DNA of 44,363 nt. Origin: DTU032 sp964346175. GTDB lineage: Bacteria; Bacillota; Clostridia; Saccharofermentanales; DTU023. The stretch lies in contig CAYFTG010000013.1 in assembly GCA_964346175.1 (NCBI GenBank), forward strand, positions 1 to 44,363, written 5' to 3'. The position numbers and the translations under genes were made by a program. Positions 1-7,703 of the stretch are shown here, piece after piece; the first letter of the stretch is position 1, and every line of letters begins with the position of its first letter. The notes below the pieces were generated by a model, which saw only the letters and a program-made list of their open reading frames with translations, did no database searches and had not been told where the DNA came from.

Positions 1-104
1 TTGAAGGAGGTCGTCACGAGAGACGGGTCAAGCTAATTGGGGAACTAGATGAATATTGATTCTCTTTTAAGCGAAAATGGCTTCTTTGTGCTAACCTTAA
101 CGTG

Positions 105-110
105 TATAGT
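105..110 (+). promoter_or_regulatory. possible -10 box ahead of the Crp/Fnr gene
   Basis: TATAGT lies about 100 bases ahead of the regulator gene. No good -35 hexamer is seen at the usual spacing, so this is only a candidate. The rest of 1-188 shows no gene I can support; a reading frame open from base 1 to a TAA at 34-36 could be the last residues of an upstream gene but is too short to judge. Confidence 0.2.
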
Positions 111-209
111 TATTTAACATAAATGAGCATTAATGGTATATCTAATTTTTCATAGAAATACCTTGAAGCTCGCTATTCCTGAATCTTAATGATGGAACAA
201 GGGAGGATT

Positions 210-956
210 ATGAAAAAACTCTGTGATTTCCTAGGTATGACTTCGCTTTTCGCCGGCTTGGACCAGTTGATTTATCATGAGTACTGTTACAACACAGATA
301 TCAAAACATATTGGAAAGGTGAGGTTATTGTTAATGAGGGGGATCCGTGTACCGGAATCGGAATCATTGTCGATGGTCAAGTAGCCAGACAAAAGTACTC
401 CGCTTCAGGTGAATTCTCTACTCTTGACTTGTTGGGGCCTGGAGAAACTTTCGGCACAACCCTCATTTTTTCTACACGGAAAAAATATCCGTTCACTTTG
501 GAAGCAGTCTCTCATTGCAAGATAATTAAAATGACGCGAGATGTTCTATTGTCAATGATTTCCAAGAACCCTCAACTGCTTCTTAATTATATGCAACAAT
601 TATCAGACAGGTCGACTGAACAGGACAAGCGCATCAATCTCTTATCGCAGAAAACCTTGCGTCTGAAGATAGGTCATTATTTACTGCAGCTCCTAGAAGA
701 TCAATTAGAAGATCATGACAGATCTCTCGAGGATGCGCTGCAGTATCCAACCACTTATGCGGTGGAATTGCCTGTATCTAAAGAAGTTGTTTCCCGCTTA
801 CTGGCGATGCCGAGACCTTCTTTTTCACGAGAACTTATCAGTATGGAAAAAGACGGTTTGATACGAGTTAACGGCCGTGTGATCTGGCTTTTGGACATTC
901 GCGGTTTGGCCAGCGAGATTGTTTTCGATTCTGAAGAGGAGCTACCGGCAGTTTAA
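210..956 (+). CDS. Crp/Fnr family transcriptional regulator
   Basis: Likely DNA-binding regulator of the Crp/Fnr family. The N-terminal half reads as a cyclic-nucleotide-binding-type beta barrel (GEVIVNEGDPCTGIGIIVDG, then the LGPGETFG turn). The C-terminal part carries a winged helix-turn-helix (SKEVVSRLLAMPRPSFSREL, followed by MEKDGLIRVNG). No cluster of four cysteines like that of Fnr is visible, so oxygen sensing through an iron-sulfur cluster is unlikely; the effector is unknown. I chose ATG 210 because GGGAGG lies just before it, although the spacing of 3 nt is tight; an in-frame ATG at 189 has no ribosome binding site. The gene stands alone ahead of fhs with a 207-nt gap, so its target could be itself or fhs, but this is inference. 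Confidence 0.85.
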   Translation: MKKLCDFLGMTSLFAGLDQLIYHEYCYNTDIKTYWKGEVIVNEGDPCTGIGIIVDGQVARQKYSASGEFSTLDLLGPGETFGTTLIFSTRKKYPFTLEAVSHCKIIKMTRDVLLSMISKNPQLLLNYMQQLSDRSTEQDKRINLLSQKTLRLKIGHYLLQLLEDQLEDHDRSLEDALQYPTTYAVELPVSKEVVSRLLAMPRPSFSRELISMEKDGLIRVNGRVIWLLDIRGLASEIVFDSEEELPAV

Positions 957-1034
957 TCAACGGATCCCCCAATTCAACTCTCGATTCCGATATCTGATGA
1001 GATTGTACAAGGTTTCAGCGGAAAGACTGTGTTG

Positions 1035-1093
1035 TAAATATATTGCATTCTTCTTTGCTTTAACTATAAGATTATTGAGATGCAATATATTTA
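1035..1093. repeat. perfect 14-bp inverted repeat flanking the fhs promoter
   Basis: TAAATATATTGCAT at 1035-1048 is the exact reverse complement of ATGCAATATATTTA at 1080-1093, with 31 nt between the arms. Each arm also contains the self-palindrome AATATATT. The likely fhs -10 box sits in the loop and the -35 box overlaps the left arm, which is the geometry of a pair of operator half-sites, although a transcript crossing it could also fold into a hairpin. The binding protein is unknown. Confidence 0.6.
1043..1070 (+). promoter_or_regulatory. probable fhs promoter
   Basis: TTGCAT (1043-1048) and TATAAG (1065-1070) are separated by 16 nt. Transcription would start near 1077, giving a leader of about 87 nt before fhs. 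The promoter lies inside the inverted repeat 1035-1093. Confidence 0.45.
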
Positions 1094-1163
1094 TTAAAAT
1101 ATAAGCAAACCACTCCGATTATACACACAAAATAAACAGCAAAAAGGAAAATGAGGTGCACAC

Positions 1164-2846
1164 ATGACATTTAAATCTGACATTGAAATCGCTCAGGCAA
1201 CAGAGATGAAGCCGATTGACGAAATAGCAGCTTCTGCCGGCTTACCGCTGGACCAGCTTGAGCATTATGGTAAATACAAAGCTAAGGTCTCACTGGATGC
1301 TTTGTCAGACTCCACAGATAGCAAACAAGGTAAGTTAATCCTAATGACAGCGATTACTCCCACTTCTGCCGGTGAAGGCAAGACCACTACCACAATCGGA
1401 TTGGCGGATGCATTAAGCAAGCTGGGCAAGAATACCTCAGTCGCTCTGCGTGAACCCTCCATGGGACCTGTCTTTGGTGTTAAAGGCGGAGCAGCAGGCG
1501 GCGGTTATGCACAAGTAGTGCCGATGGAAGATCTTAATCTGCATTTTACAGGCGATTTTCATGCTATCGGAGCAGCAAACAACTTATTGGCAGCCATGCT
1601 GGACAACCATATCCAACAGGGTAATAGCCTCAATATTGACCCACGTCAGATTACCTGGAAGCGCGTGGTTGACATGAATGATCGTCAGCTGAGATTTGTC
1701 GTCGACGGCCTTGGTGGGAAAGCGAACGGAAGTCCCCGCGAAGACGGTTTTGATATTACTGTTGCGTCAGAAGTCATGGCAATATTCTGCTTGGCGACCA
1801 GCTTAGAAGACTTGAAAGAACGTTTCTCTAAGATCGTGGTTGCATACACCTATGATGGCAAACCTGTTACCTGCGCAGACCTCAAAGCGGAAGGTGCAAT
1901 GACAGCTTTATTGAAAGACGCCATCAAACCTAATCTGGTTCAGACCCTTGAAGGTACTCCGGCCTTTGTTCACGGTGGACCTTTCGCCAATATCGCCCAC
2001 GGCTGCAACAGCATCTTGGCTACGAAACTGGCATTAAATAAGTTCGATTACCTCATCACGGAAGCCGGCTTTGGTGGTGACCTAGGAGCTGAAAAATTCA
2101 TCGATATTAAGTGCCGCGCTGCTGGTCTCAGACCTGATGCAGTAGTAGTTGTTGCGACAGTTCGTGCTCTTAAGATGCATGGCGGCGTTGCCAAAGCAGA
2201 TTTGAAGGCGGAAAATCTTGAGGCCTTAGCCGAAGGTATGCCCAACCTGCTCCAGCACGTCGAAAACATGCAAGAGATCTTCAAGCTTCCCGTCGTAGTC
2301 GCAATTAACCGTTTCCCCGATGACAGTGAAGCAGAGCTCGAGCTAGTGCGTGAAGAATGCAAAAAGTTAAATGTTAACGTTGCTTTGTCAGAAGTTTGGG
2401 GCAAGGGCGGTGAAGGCGGTCTGGAACTTGCAGAAGAAGTCATTCGCATTGTCGAAGCAGGCTCAGACAGAACACCTCATTACACCTACGAGCTCGATAC
2501 TACGATTGAAGAGAAGGTCGAAGCCATTGCCAAACGTATGTATCGTGCAGACGGCGTTGTCTTCACTAACAAGGCTCGCAAGCAAATTAAAGTTTTGACA
2601 GAAAATGGCTTTGGAAATCTGCCTGTATGTATGGCGAAAACTCAGTATTCGTTCTCAGATGATCCGGCACTAATCGGTGCGCCTCGCGGTTTCGAAATCA
2701 CTGTATCCAACTTGAAGGTTTCAGCAGGAGCGGGCTTTATCGTTGCCTTAACCGGTGAAGTCATGACCATGCCGGGACTACCGCGTGTGCCTTCCGCCGA
2801 GAAGATAGACGTGGATGCTGATGGCAAGATCTCAGGTTTGTTCTAA
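1164..2846 (+). CDS. fhs: formate--tetrahydrofolate ligase
   Basis: Catalyses ATP-dependent formation of 10-formyltetrahydrofolate from formate and tetrahydrofolate. This feeds one-carbon units to purine and fMet-tRNA synthesis and, in acetogens, the methyl branch of the Wood-Ljungdahl pathway. The 560-residue length and the nucleotide-binding loop TPTSAGEGKTTTTIGL (residues 65-80) are typical, and further conserved stretches such as REPSMGPVFGVKGGAAGGGYAQV and TEAGFGGDLGAEKF are intact. The ATG is preceded by GAGGTG at suitable spacing. It is a single-gene unit with its own promoter and a strong terminator. No other one-carbon or Wood-Ljungdahl gene is present here, so acetogenesis cannot be concluded. 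Confidence 0.97.
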   Translation: MTFKSDIEIAQATEMKPIDEIAASAGLPLDQLEHYGKYKAKVSLDALSDSTDSKQGKLILMTAITPTSAGEGKTTTTIGLADALSKLGKNTSVALREPSMGPVFGVKGGAAGGGYAQVVPMEDLNLHFTGDFHAIGAANNLLAAMLDNHIQQGNSLNIDPRQITWKRVVDMNDRQLRFVVDGLGGKANGSPREDGFDITVASEVMAIFCLATSLEDLKERFSKIVVAYTYDGKPVTCADLKAEGAMTALLKDAIKPNLVQTLEGTPAFVHGGPFANIAHGCNSILATKLALNKFDYLITEAGFGGDLGAEKFIDIKCRAAGLRPDAVVVVATVRALKMHGGVAKADLKAENLEALAEGMPNLLQHVENMQEIFKLPVVVAINRFPDDSEAELELVREECKKLNVNVALSEVWGKGGEGGLELAEEVIRIVEAGSDRTPHYTYELDTTIEEKVEAIAKRMYRADGVVFTNKARKQIKVLTENGFGNLPVCMAKTQYSFSDDPALIGAPRGFEITVSNLKVSAGAGFIVALTGEVMTMPGLPRVPSAEKIDVDADGKISGLF

Positions 2847-2883
2847 TTCAGACTTGATCTCTTCACAATTTTAGTATTTAATG

Positions 2884-2915
2884 GGGGTTGCTAAAAATAG
2901 TAACCCCTATTTTTA
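2884..2915 (+). terminator. rho-independent terminator after fhs
   Basis: A 10-bp stem (2884-2893 with 2898-2907, one G-U pair, loop AAAA) is followed by TATTTTTATAT. It closes the fhs transcript. Confidence 0.85.
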
Positions 2916-2996
2916 TATATTTCACTAACGTTTTGCTAAATGTTAAGATTTCGAAGCACAAATACAACATTTCTTTATGCATGAGTTTTATGCTTA

Positions 2997-3005
2997 TGCT
3001 AGAAT
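2997..3005 (+). promoter_or_regulatory. possible extended -10 promoter for the PucR-ftsEX cluster
   Basis: TGCTAGAAT matches an extended -10 element (TG-n-TAGAAT). There is no good -35 box. It lies downstream of the fhs terminator and 85 nt before the next gene, where a promoter is needed. Confidence 0.35.
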
Positions 3006-3090
3006 ACCGTTAATTGAATGTGAAATATCTTTGACCATTCGCATGATCGCTCTTGAGCGGTATTTTTAAAGCGTCAGGAAAGGTGCAAAA

Positions 3091-4227
3091 ATGGAAGAAT
3101 TAAAAAAATACATGCAGGAAGCCGCAAGCTTTATGGATCGCACAGCTGGTGTGCTGAACGAAGAAGGTTTAGTGTTAGCATCAACAGATAGCCAACTCGA
3201 AAACACAGAGGACTCTGCAGCCCAGGCAGTCTTAGCGTCTGATGAGCGTATAGTTTTCAGTGGAGATCGCGCCTATATCAAGATTGATCGTGCCGCACGC
3301 AAGAGCTATATCTGCTTTGTCGATGGCACTGATGAGCAGTCTCAGGTTTATCTTGAACTATTAAAGCGTTGGATCGAGTCAAGCTATGTTGAAAAAGATA
3401 ACGCTGAAGAGAGAGAGACTTTCATCAAGAACGTCTTGCTGGAAAATGAATTGCCCGGTGACGTTCCGCTGAAAGCCAGAGATCTGAAAATCGCTTATCC
3501 CGTACCGCGTCAGCTTTACATTGTCAGAGTCAACGCAGGTAAATCTGCTGATGTACTAACTGTGTTGGAACATCTCTTCCCCGACTGGGAACGTAACTTT
3601 GTCTTCCCGATGGATGAAGAAAACATCGTGATTATGCTGGAGATTCATTCCGGCGACAAGGTACATAACGCGAGCGAAGAAGCTTCTTTGATTCTCGACA
3701 CAATTAATACAGAAGCGAAAACCCATGCTTACATCGGTGTCAGCATGCCTGCTGAGACCTTGAAAGATACCGCGAAATCTTATCGCGAAGCTTCTATGGC
3801 TTTGATCGTCGGGCAGATTTTCGATGAAGAGTCGAGCATTATGCGCTATGACAAGCTAGGTTTGGGCCGCTTGATTTATCAACTGCCGAAAACCCTCTGC
3901 GAGCTTTTCCTCTCTGAAGTCTTTGAGGAAGGTGCCTATGAAGCATTAGATGATGAGACTCTGCTTACTATTCAAAAGTTCTTCGAGAATAATTTGAACG
4001 GTAGTGAGACAAGTCGTCAGCTCTTTGTCCACCGTAATACTCTAGTTTACAGATTAGATAAAGTGGAAAAGATCACCGGCCTGGATCTGCGCAACTTTGA
4101 TGATGCAGTACTCTTTAAGCTGGCTCAGATGGTACGGAAGTATCTGGAATATCAAGATTCAGATAAAAAGACCGCCGTTAGTGTACGCAGTGATAAGAAG
4201 TCGGACGACTCCATTCCGGTTATTTAA
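3091..4227 (+). CDS. PucR/CdaR-type helix-turn-helix regulator
   Basis: A 378-residue cytoplasmic protein whose C-terminus matches the PucR-type helix-turn-helix (FFENNLNGSETSRQLFVHRN, then TLVYRLDKVEKITGLDLRN, about residues 297-335), the DNA-binding module of the PucR/CdaR family. The N-terminal 100 residues look like a small sensor fold (a GVLNEEGLVLAST pattern, as in GAF- or PAS-like domains), and the middle resembles the GGDEF-like region usual in this family; its ligand cannot be read. The ATG has AGGAAAGG upstream. It lies 24 nt ahead of ftsE on the same strand and is probably co-transcribed with ftsEX. Control of the division/wall cluster is inference from position. The charged tail after residue 355 is likely disordered. 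Confidence 0.75.
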   Translation: MEELKKYMQEAASFMDRTAGVLNEEGLVLASTDSQLENTEDSAAQAVLASDERIVFSGDRAYIKIDRAARKSYICFVDGTDEQSQVYLELLKRWIESSYVEKDNAEERETFIKNVLLENELPGDVPLKARDLKIAYPVPRQLYIVRVNAGKSADVLTVLEHLFPDWERNFVFPMDEENIVIMLEIHSGDKVHNASEEASLILDTINTEAKTHAYIGVSMPAETLKDTAKSYREASMALIVGQIFDEESSIMRYDKLGLGRLIYQLPKTLCELFLSEVFEEGAYEALDDETLLTIQKFFENNLNGSETSRQLFVHRNTLVYRLDKVEKITGLDLRNFDDAVLFKLAQMVRKYLEYQDSDKKTAVSVRSDKKSDDSIPVI

Positions 4228-4251
4228 GTAGATATTGGAATAATTTAGAAG

Positions 4252-5289
4252 ATGAGCATGATTGAGTTTAAGGGTGTCAATAAGATTTATCCTAATGGCA
4301 CCCGAGCTTTAAACGATGTTTCCTTCAAAGTAGAGCCCGGTGAATTTGTTTTTGTTATAGGCGAAAGCGGGGCAGGAAAATCAACCATTGTAAAAATGCT
4401 TACTTGTGAAGAACGGCCCAGTTCGGGTGAGGTCATCATGGAAGGTCAAGATGTATCCGAACTGCCGAACAAGTATGTACCTTTTTTGCGACGCAAAGTC
4501 GGTATGATCTTTCAGGATTTCAGGTTAATCTCCTCTCGTACTGTGGCGGAAAACGTTGCTTATGCAATGGAAGTTACAGGCGCTTCACCTAAAGAGATAA
4601 AAAGACGAGTTCCCTTGGTTCTTTCTGTTGTCGGATTGAAAAACAAGGCTGATGTATACCCCGATCAACTGTCAGGCGGTGAAGGACAGCGAGTAGGCAT
4701 TGCCAGAGCCTTGGTCAATAATCCGCGTCTGATCCTTGCTGACGAGCCAACCGGGAACCTCGATCCGGTAAATGGTGAAGCCATCATGGCGTTATTGGAG
4801 CGGATTAATCGCAACGGTACCACCATTATTGCTTGTACCCATGACCAAAACCTCGTAAACAAAATGCAGAAACGGGTGATTCAACTCGACAGGGGAGAAC
4901 TGTCCCGTGATGAGCATTGCGGTAACTATTATTGCATGTCCAGCGACAATGAAATTCGTCCAATTGAAACTAGCAGAGTGTTCAAGGAGAGTCTTGGCTT
5001 TAACGAAGCTGAAGATTTTGTTGAGCAGGATGTTAGTGTATTAGACGACTCAGATCTGCCTTCCTCAGACAAGAGAGTTGATTTATACGAAAACCTGCTT
5101 CAGGATAGTGAAAGCCGTCGCTCAAGGACTTCATCTTTTGATAGAACAGAGGAAATGAGAGAGATTTTAAGAAGAATTGATGAACGTGTAAAAGAACGAG
5201 AAGCACAACGCAGTCAGGATGGTTTGCTTTCATCACAGGAAGCCGAATATGACTACGAAGAAAACAACGCAGAACACGGAGAATATTAG
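4252..5289 (+). CDS. ftsE: cell division ATP-binding protein FtsE with a C-terminal extension
   Basis: ATPase subunit of the FtsEX complex, which uses ATP hydrolysis at the septum to switch on a periplasmic or extracellular peptidoglycan hydrolase. Visible motifs are Walker A GESGAGKST (37-45), Q-loop FQDF (87-90), signature LSGGEGQR (140-147), Walker B ILADEPTGNL (161-170) and the switch histidine H197. The usual FtsE is about 225-230 residues; this one runs to 345, with a 120-residue tail that is polar, rich in Asp, Glu, Ser and Arg, and includes a possible short coiled coil (EEMREILRRIDERVKEREAQ). Start choice is open: ATG 4252 or ATG 4258, the second giving the family-typical start MIEFK and better spacing from AGAAG. 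ftsX begins 2 nt after the stop. Confidence 0.93.
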   Translation: MSMIEFKGVNKIYPNGTRALNDVSFKVEPGEFVFVIGESGAGKSTIVKMLTCEERPSSGEVIMEGQDVSELPNKYVPFLRRKVGMIFQDFRLISSRTVAENVAYAMEVTGASPKEIKRRVPLVLSVVGLKNKADVYPDQLSGGEGQRVGIARALVNNPRLILADEPTGNLDPVNGEAIMALLERINRNGTTIIACTHDQNLVNKMQKRVIQLDRGELSRDEHCGNYYCMSSDNEIRPIETSRVFKESLGFNEAEDFVEQDVSVLDDSDLPSSDKRVDLYENLLQDSESRRSRTSSFDRTEEMREILRRIDERVKEREAQRSQDGLLSSQEAEYDYEENNAEHGEY

Positions 5290-5291
5290 GA

Positions 5292-6194
5292 ATGAAAGTA
5301 AATGAATTCCGTTATTCGGTAAAGTCTGGCTTTCGTAACCTTGGCCGTCATCCCTTTTTACTCTTTGCATCAGTTACAACTCTTGCTTTGATGTTGTTTT
5401 TGTTGAGCATTTTTGTGGCCTTTTCACTTAATGCTTCTAATCTGTTGGAGATTGCTGCTCAGCAACCACCTATTACAATTTCCATGCGCGTGCAGGCCGA
5501 CGAAGCCAGTATTGCGCAGATGAGGAATTTCCTCTCAAGTCGACCGGAAGACATTGTTGAATTCGTGGAGTTTACACCCGAGATGAACTTTGCGAGTTTC
5601 AAAGAAGACATGGGCAAAGACGAGCTGTGGGAAGATTTTTCAATAGAGGGCAACATTCCATATACCTTTAATGTGCGCTTGGCTGATCCGGGTGCGGGCG
5701 AAGAGTTCAAGAGCGATGTTGAGGCCATGCCGGATGTCTACGAAGTGCTGATGGAGTCGGAAGTGATGAGCTTTTTGGACAAAGTTATGCGCTGGACAAA
5801 TCGTATAGGCTTCATCGTCTTCATCGTTCTCTCGGTTGTGTCCGCCCTGATCGTAGCTAATATGATCAGAGTTGCTATCTTATCGCGTTCACACGAAATA
5901 AACATAATGAAGTATTTGGGGGCGACTAAAGGTTTTATTCAACTGCCTTTCATCATTGAAGGCTTGGTATCGGGCTTTATTGGCGCTCTACTGGCTAGTC
6001 TTTCCTCCGGTTTACTGTACATTTACGTTCAGAGGCGTTTCGATTCCGGTTTGAGCAGCATTAGTAGTGGGGTTTTCTCTTTGCTACCTAATTCAACAGT
6101 AATAGGCAGGATAACTCTCATTAATATGGGCGTAGCTTTCGTCCTCTGCCTTCTTGCCAGCATGCTATCTGTACGCAAGCACAGCAATGTCTAA
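5292..6194 (+). CDS. ftsX: cell division protein FtsX (permease-like)
   Basis: Membrane partner of FtsE. The 300-residue protein has the family layout: a cytoplasmic start containing SGFRNLGRHP, a first membrane helix (about residues 20-47), an extracellular domain of about 120 residues, and three more helices near 170-195, 215-245 and 270-292. The extracellular loop is the part that contacts the hydrolase it activates. The ribosome binding site AGGA lies at the end of ftsE, so the two are translated together. The M23 endopeptidase gene that follows is the best candidate for the activated enzyme. No transport function is expected. Confidence 0.94.
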   Translation: MKVNEFRYSVKSGFRNLGRHPFLLFASVTTLALMLFLLSIFVAFSLNASNLLEIAAQQPPITISMRVQADEASIAQMRNFLSSRPEDIVEFVEFTPEMNFASFKEDMGKDELWEDFSIEGNIPYTFNVRLADPGAGEEFKSDVEAMPDVYEVLMESEVMSFLDKVMRWTNRIGFIVFIVLSVVSALIVANMIRVAILSRSHEINIMKYLGATKGFIQLPFIIEGLVSGFIGALLASLSSGLLYIYVQRRFDSGLSSISSGVFSLLPNSTVIGRITLINMGVAFVLCLLASMLSVRKHSNV

Positions 6195-6282
6195 TAGGCG
6201 TTCGCTGTTTGTTGGGGAATATTTTGTTTTTAAGATTGAACATTCAAAACATATTAGAAACTTGTTATTCATTTGTAATTTA

Positions 6283-6311
6283 TAGACATAAATATGGTGG
6301 TATTGTAAAAT
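6283..6311 (+). promoter_or_regulatory. promoter for the M23 endopeptidase gene
   Basis: TAGACA (6283-6288), a 17-nt spacer and TAAAAT (6306-6311) form a good sigma-A-type promoter in the 153-nt gap after ftsX. The hydrolase can therefore be expressed apart from ftsEX. Confidence 0.6.
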
Positions 6312-6347
6312 GTGCGGTAGCGGATATTTCTGCTCAGGAGATTATGT

Positions 6348-7616
6348 TTGAAATCACAAGAGACTAGATCAAAATCTAAACATTCATATTTTTTGCGATT
6401 AGGTTCTTTGTTTTTGGCATTGTGTTTTGCACTTATCTTAGTCATGCCTATTTCTGCAAACGCTTCTACGACAAAGCAAAAATTGGATGCAGCAAAAAAA
6501 CATCTTAGCGATCTGCAAGCAGAGTATAAATCAACCCAAGCACAATTGAGCGAGTTGAAATCAGAAGAGGCACGCCTCTCTGATGAATTGACTTGGTTGC
6601 AGACTCGAAGTGCAGAGCAAAACCAGGTTTACCAAGATGCTTTGCAGCAGAAGGAAACCGCTTACGAAATTATGCTTCTAGATGAAGAAGCCTATCAAGA
6701 TTCTCTACAGAGATTCGCTGACAAACAGGAACAGTATGGAGAACGCTTAAGCCAGATGTTCCAGTGGCACAACAAGAGTATGCTTGAAATACTCTTGGCA
6801 TCTGACAGTCTGCAATGTTTCTTTACCACAGTCCGTTTCATGAAAATAGTATCTGATGCCGATGAGCAGGCTTTGGAAGACTTGGAAAGCGCCTCGAAAG
6901 AGGCAGAAACAATGCGACTTCGTTCAGAGAATTCATATAATGAATTGATGGTTTTGGCTGAAGAAGCCGAAGAAGTTCTGCAGGAAATTAAGGCTGATCA
7001 AGAAATGACACAGGCTGAGTTGGACGAGGTTGCTTATTCCTTAAGTCTTTATCGACAGAAAGAGCAAAATCTGAGTTCTAAGACACAAGATGCAAAAGCA
7101 GATGTAGACCGTTTCGCTGTTCAGTACGAATACGAGAACCGACCGACAACAACGACTACTACAAGACCGCGGACAACTACAGCTAAGCAAACACAAGCGA
7201 CGGCTACAAAGACTCCGGCTCCTCCGTCAAACAGCGGTTCATTTGCCTGGCCGGTCCCTTCCAGTTCTTATATAACATCTTATTACGGTTGGCGTAACAT
7301 TTTCGGTGGCTCCAGCTGGCATTCGGGCATAGATATTGCAGCCGGAATGGGCTCTAATGTGGTGGCAGCTCGTGGTGGCAGAATTTCTTATATTGGCTGG
7401 TTAGGTACTTATGGCAATCTTATCATTGTCGACCATGGCGATGGTTTCACTTCGCGCTACGCCCATCTCAGCGCTTACAATTGTTCGTATGGACAGAGTG
7501 TTTCCAGGGGGCAAGTGATCGGTTTTATCGGTAGTACCGGAAGATCTACCGGACCTCACCTGCATTTTGAGATCCTCCGAAACGGCAGCACAGTTAATCC
7601 TCTATCGTATTATTAG
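6348..7616 (+). CDS. secreted coiled-coil murein hydrolase activator / M23 endopeptidase
   Basis: Predicted extracellular peptidoglycan endopeptidase (422 residues) of the EnvC/PcsB-like type that FtsEX controls. Residues 1-39 are a signal peptide (basic start, hydrophobic core, cleavage after ANA). Residues 41-255 are a long coiled coil with heptad-like Glu/Gln/Leu. A Thr/Pro-rich linker (about 260-295) leads to a C-terminal M23 (LytM) domain with the zinc ligands HxxxD (H325, D329) and HLH (H404, H406) all present, so the domain looks active. The start is TTG 6348: GGAG at 6337-6340 is 7 nt away. An ATG at 6344 is nearer but reads only MFEITRD before a stop. It follows ftsX and precedes the S41 protease, consistent with septal wall cleavage. 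Confidence 0.9.
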   Translation: MKSQETRSKSKHSYFLRLGSLFLALCFALILVMPISANASTTKQKLDAAKKHLSDLQAEYKSTQAQLSELKSEEARLSDELTWLQTRSAEQNQVYQDALQQKETAYEIMLLDEEAYQDSLQRFADKQEQYGERLSQMFQWHNKSMLEILLASDSLQCFFTTVRFMKIVSDADEQALEDLESASKEAETMRLRSENSYNELMVLAEEAEEVLQEIKADQEMTQAELDEVAYSLSLYRQKEQNLSSKTQDAKADVDRFAVQYEYENRPTTTTTTRPRTTTAKQTQATATKTPAPPSNSGSFAWPVPSSSYITSYYGWRNIFGGSSWHSGIDIAAGMGSNVVAARGGRISYIGWLGTYGNLIIVDHGDGFTSRYAHLSAYNCSYGQSVSRGQVIGFIGSTGRSTGPHLHFEILRNGSTVNPLSYY

Positions 7617-7656
7617 AAAATCATATATCATTATATTCACTAGATTCTTTAAAATA

Positions 7657-7681
7657 ACAAGGTCGGAAGTATCCGACCTTG
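7657..7681 (+). terminator. hairpin between the M23 and S41 genes
   Basis: A stem of about 9-10 bp (CAAGGTCGGA pairing with TCCGACCTTG, loop AGTA) lies in the 87-nt gap. The sequence after it, CCGTATTTA, is a poor T-run, so this may only weaken read-through or stabilise the upstream mRNA end. Confidence 0.45.
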
Positions 7682-7703
7682 CCGTATTTAGATGAGGTAA
7701 ATC

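Noticed and set aside
919..1104. 61-residue open frame over the end of the Crp/Fnr gene and the fhs promoter
   Set aside because: No ribosome binding site, no family match, and it covers the inverted repeat and promoter; it reads AT-rich non-coding DNA.
2048..2449. 133-residue minus-strand open frame inside fhs
   Set aside because: Shadow of the fhs codon pattern; Ser/Pro/Ala-rich and without a start signal.
3046..3067. Small hairpin followed by ATTTTT before the PucR gene
   Set aside because: The stem has about six pairs and a tiny loop, and sits just before the ribosome binding site; too weak to call an attenuator.
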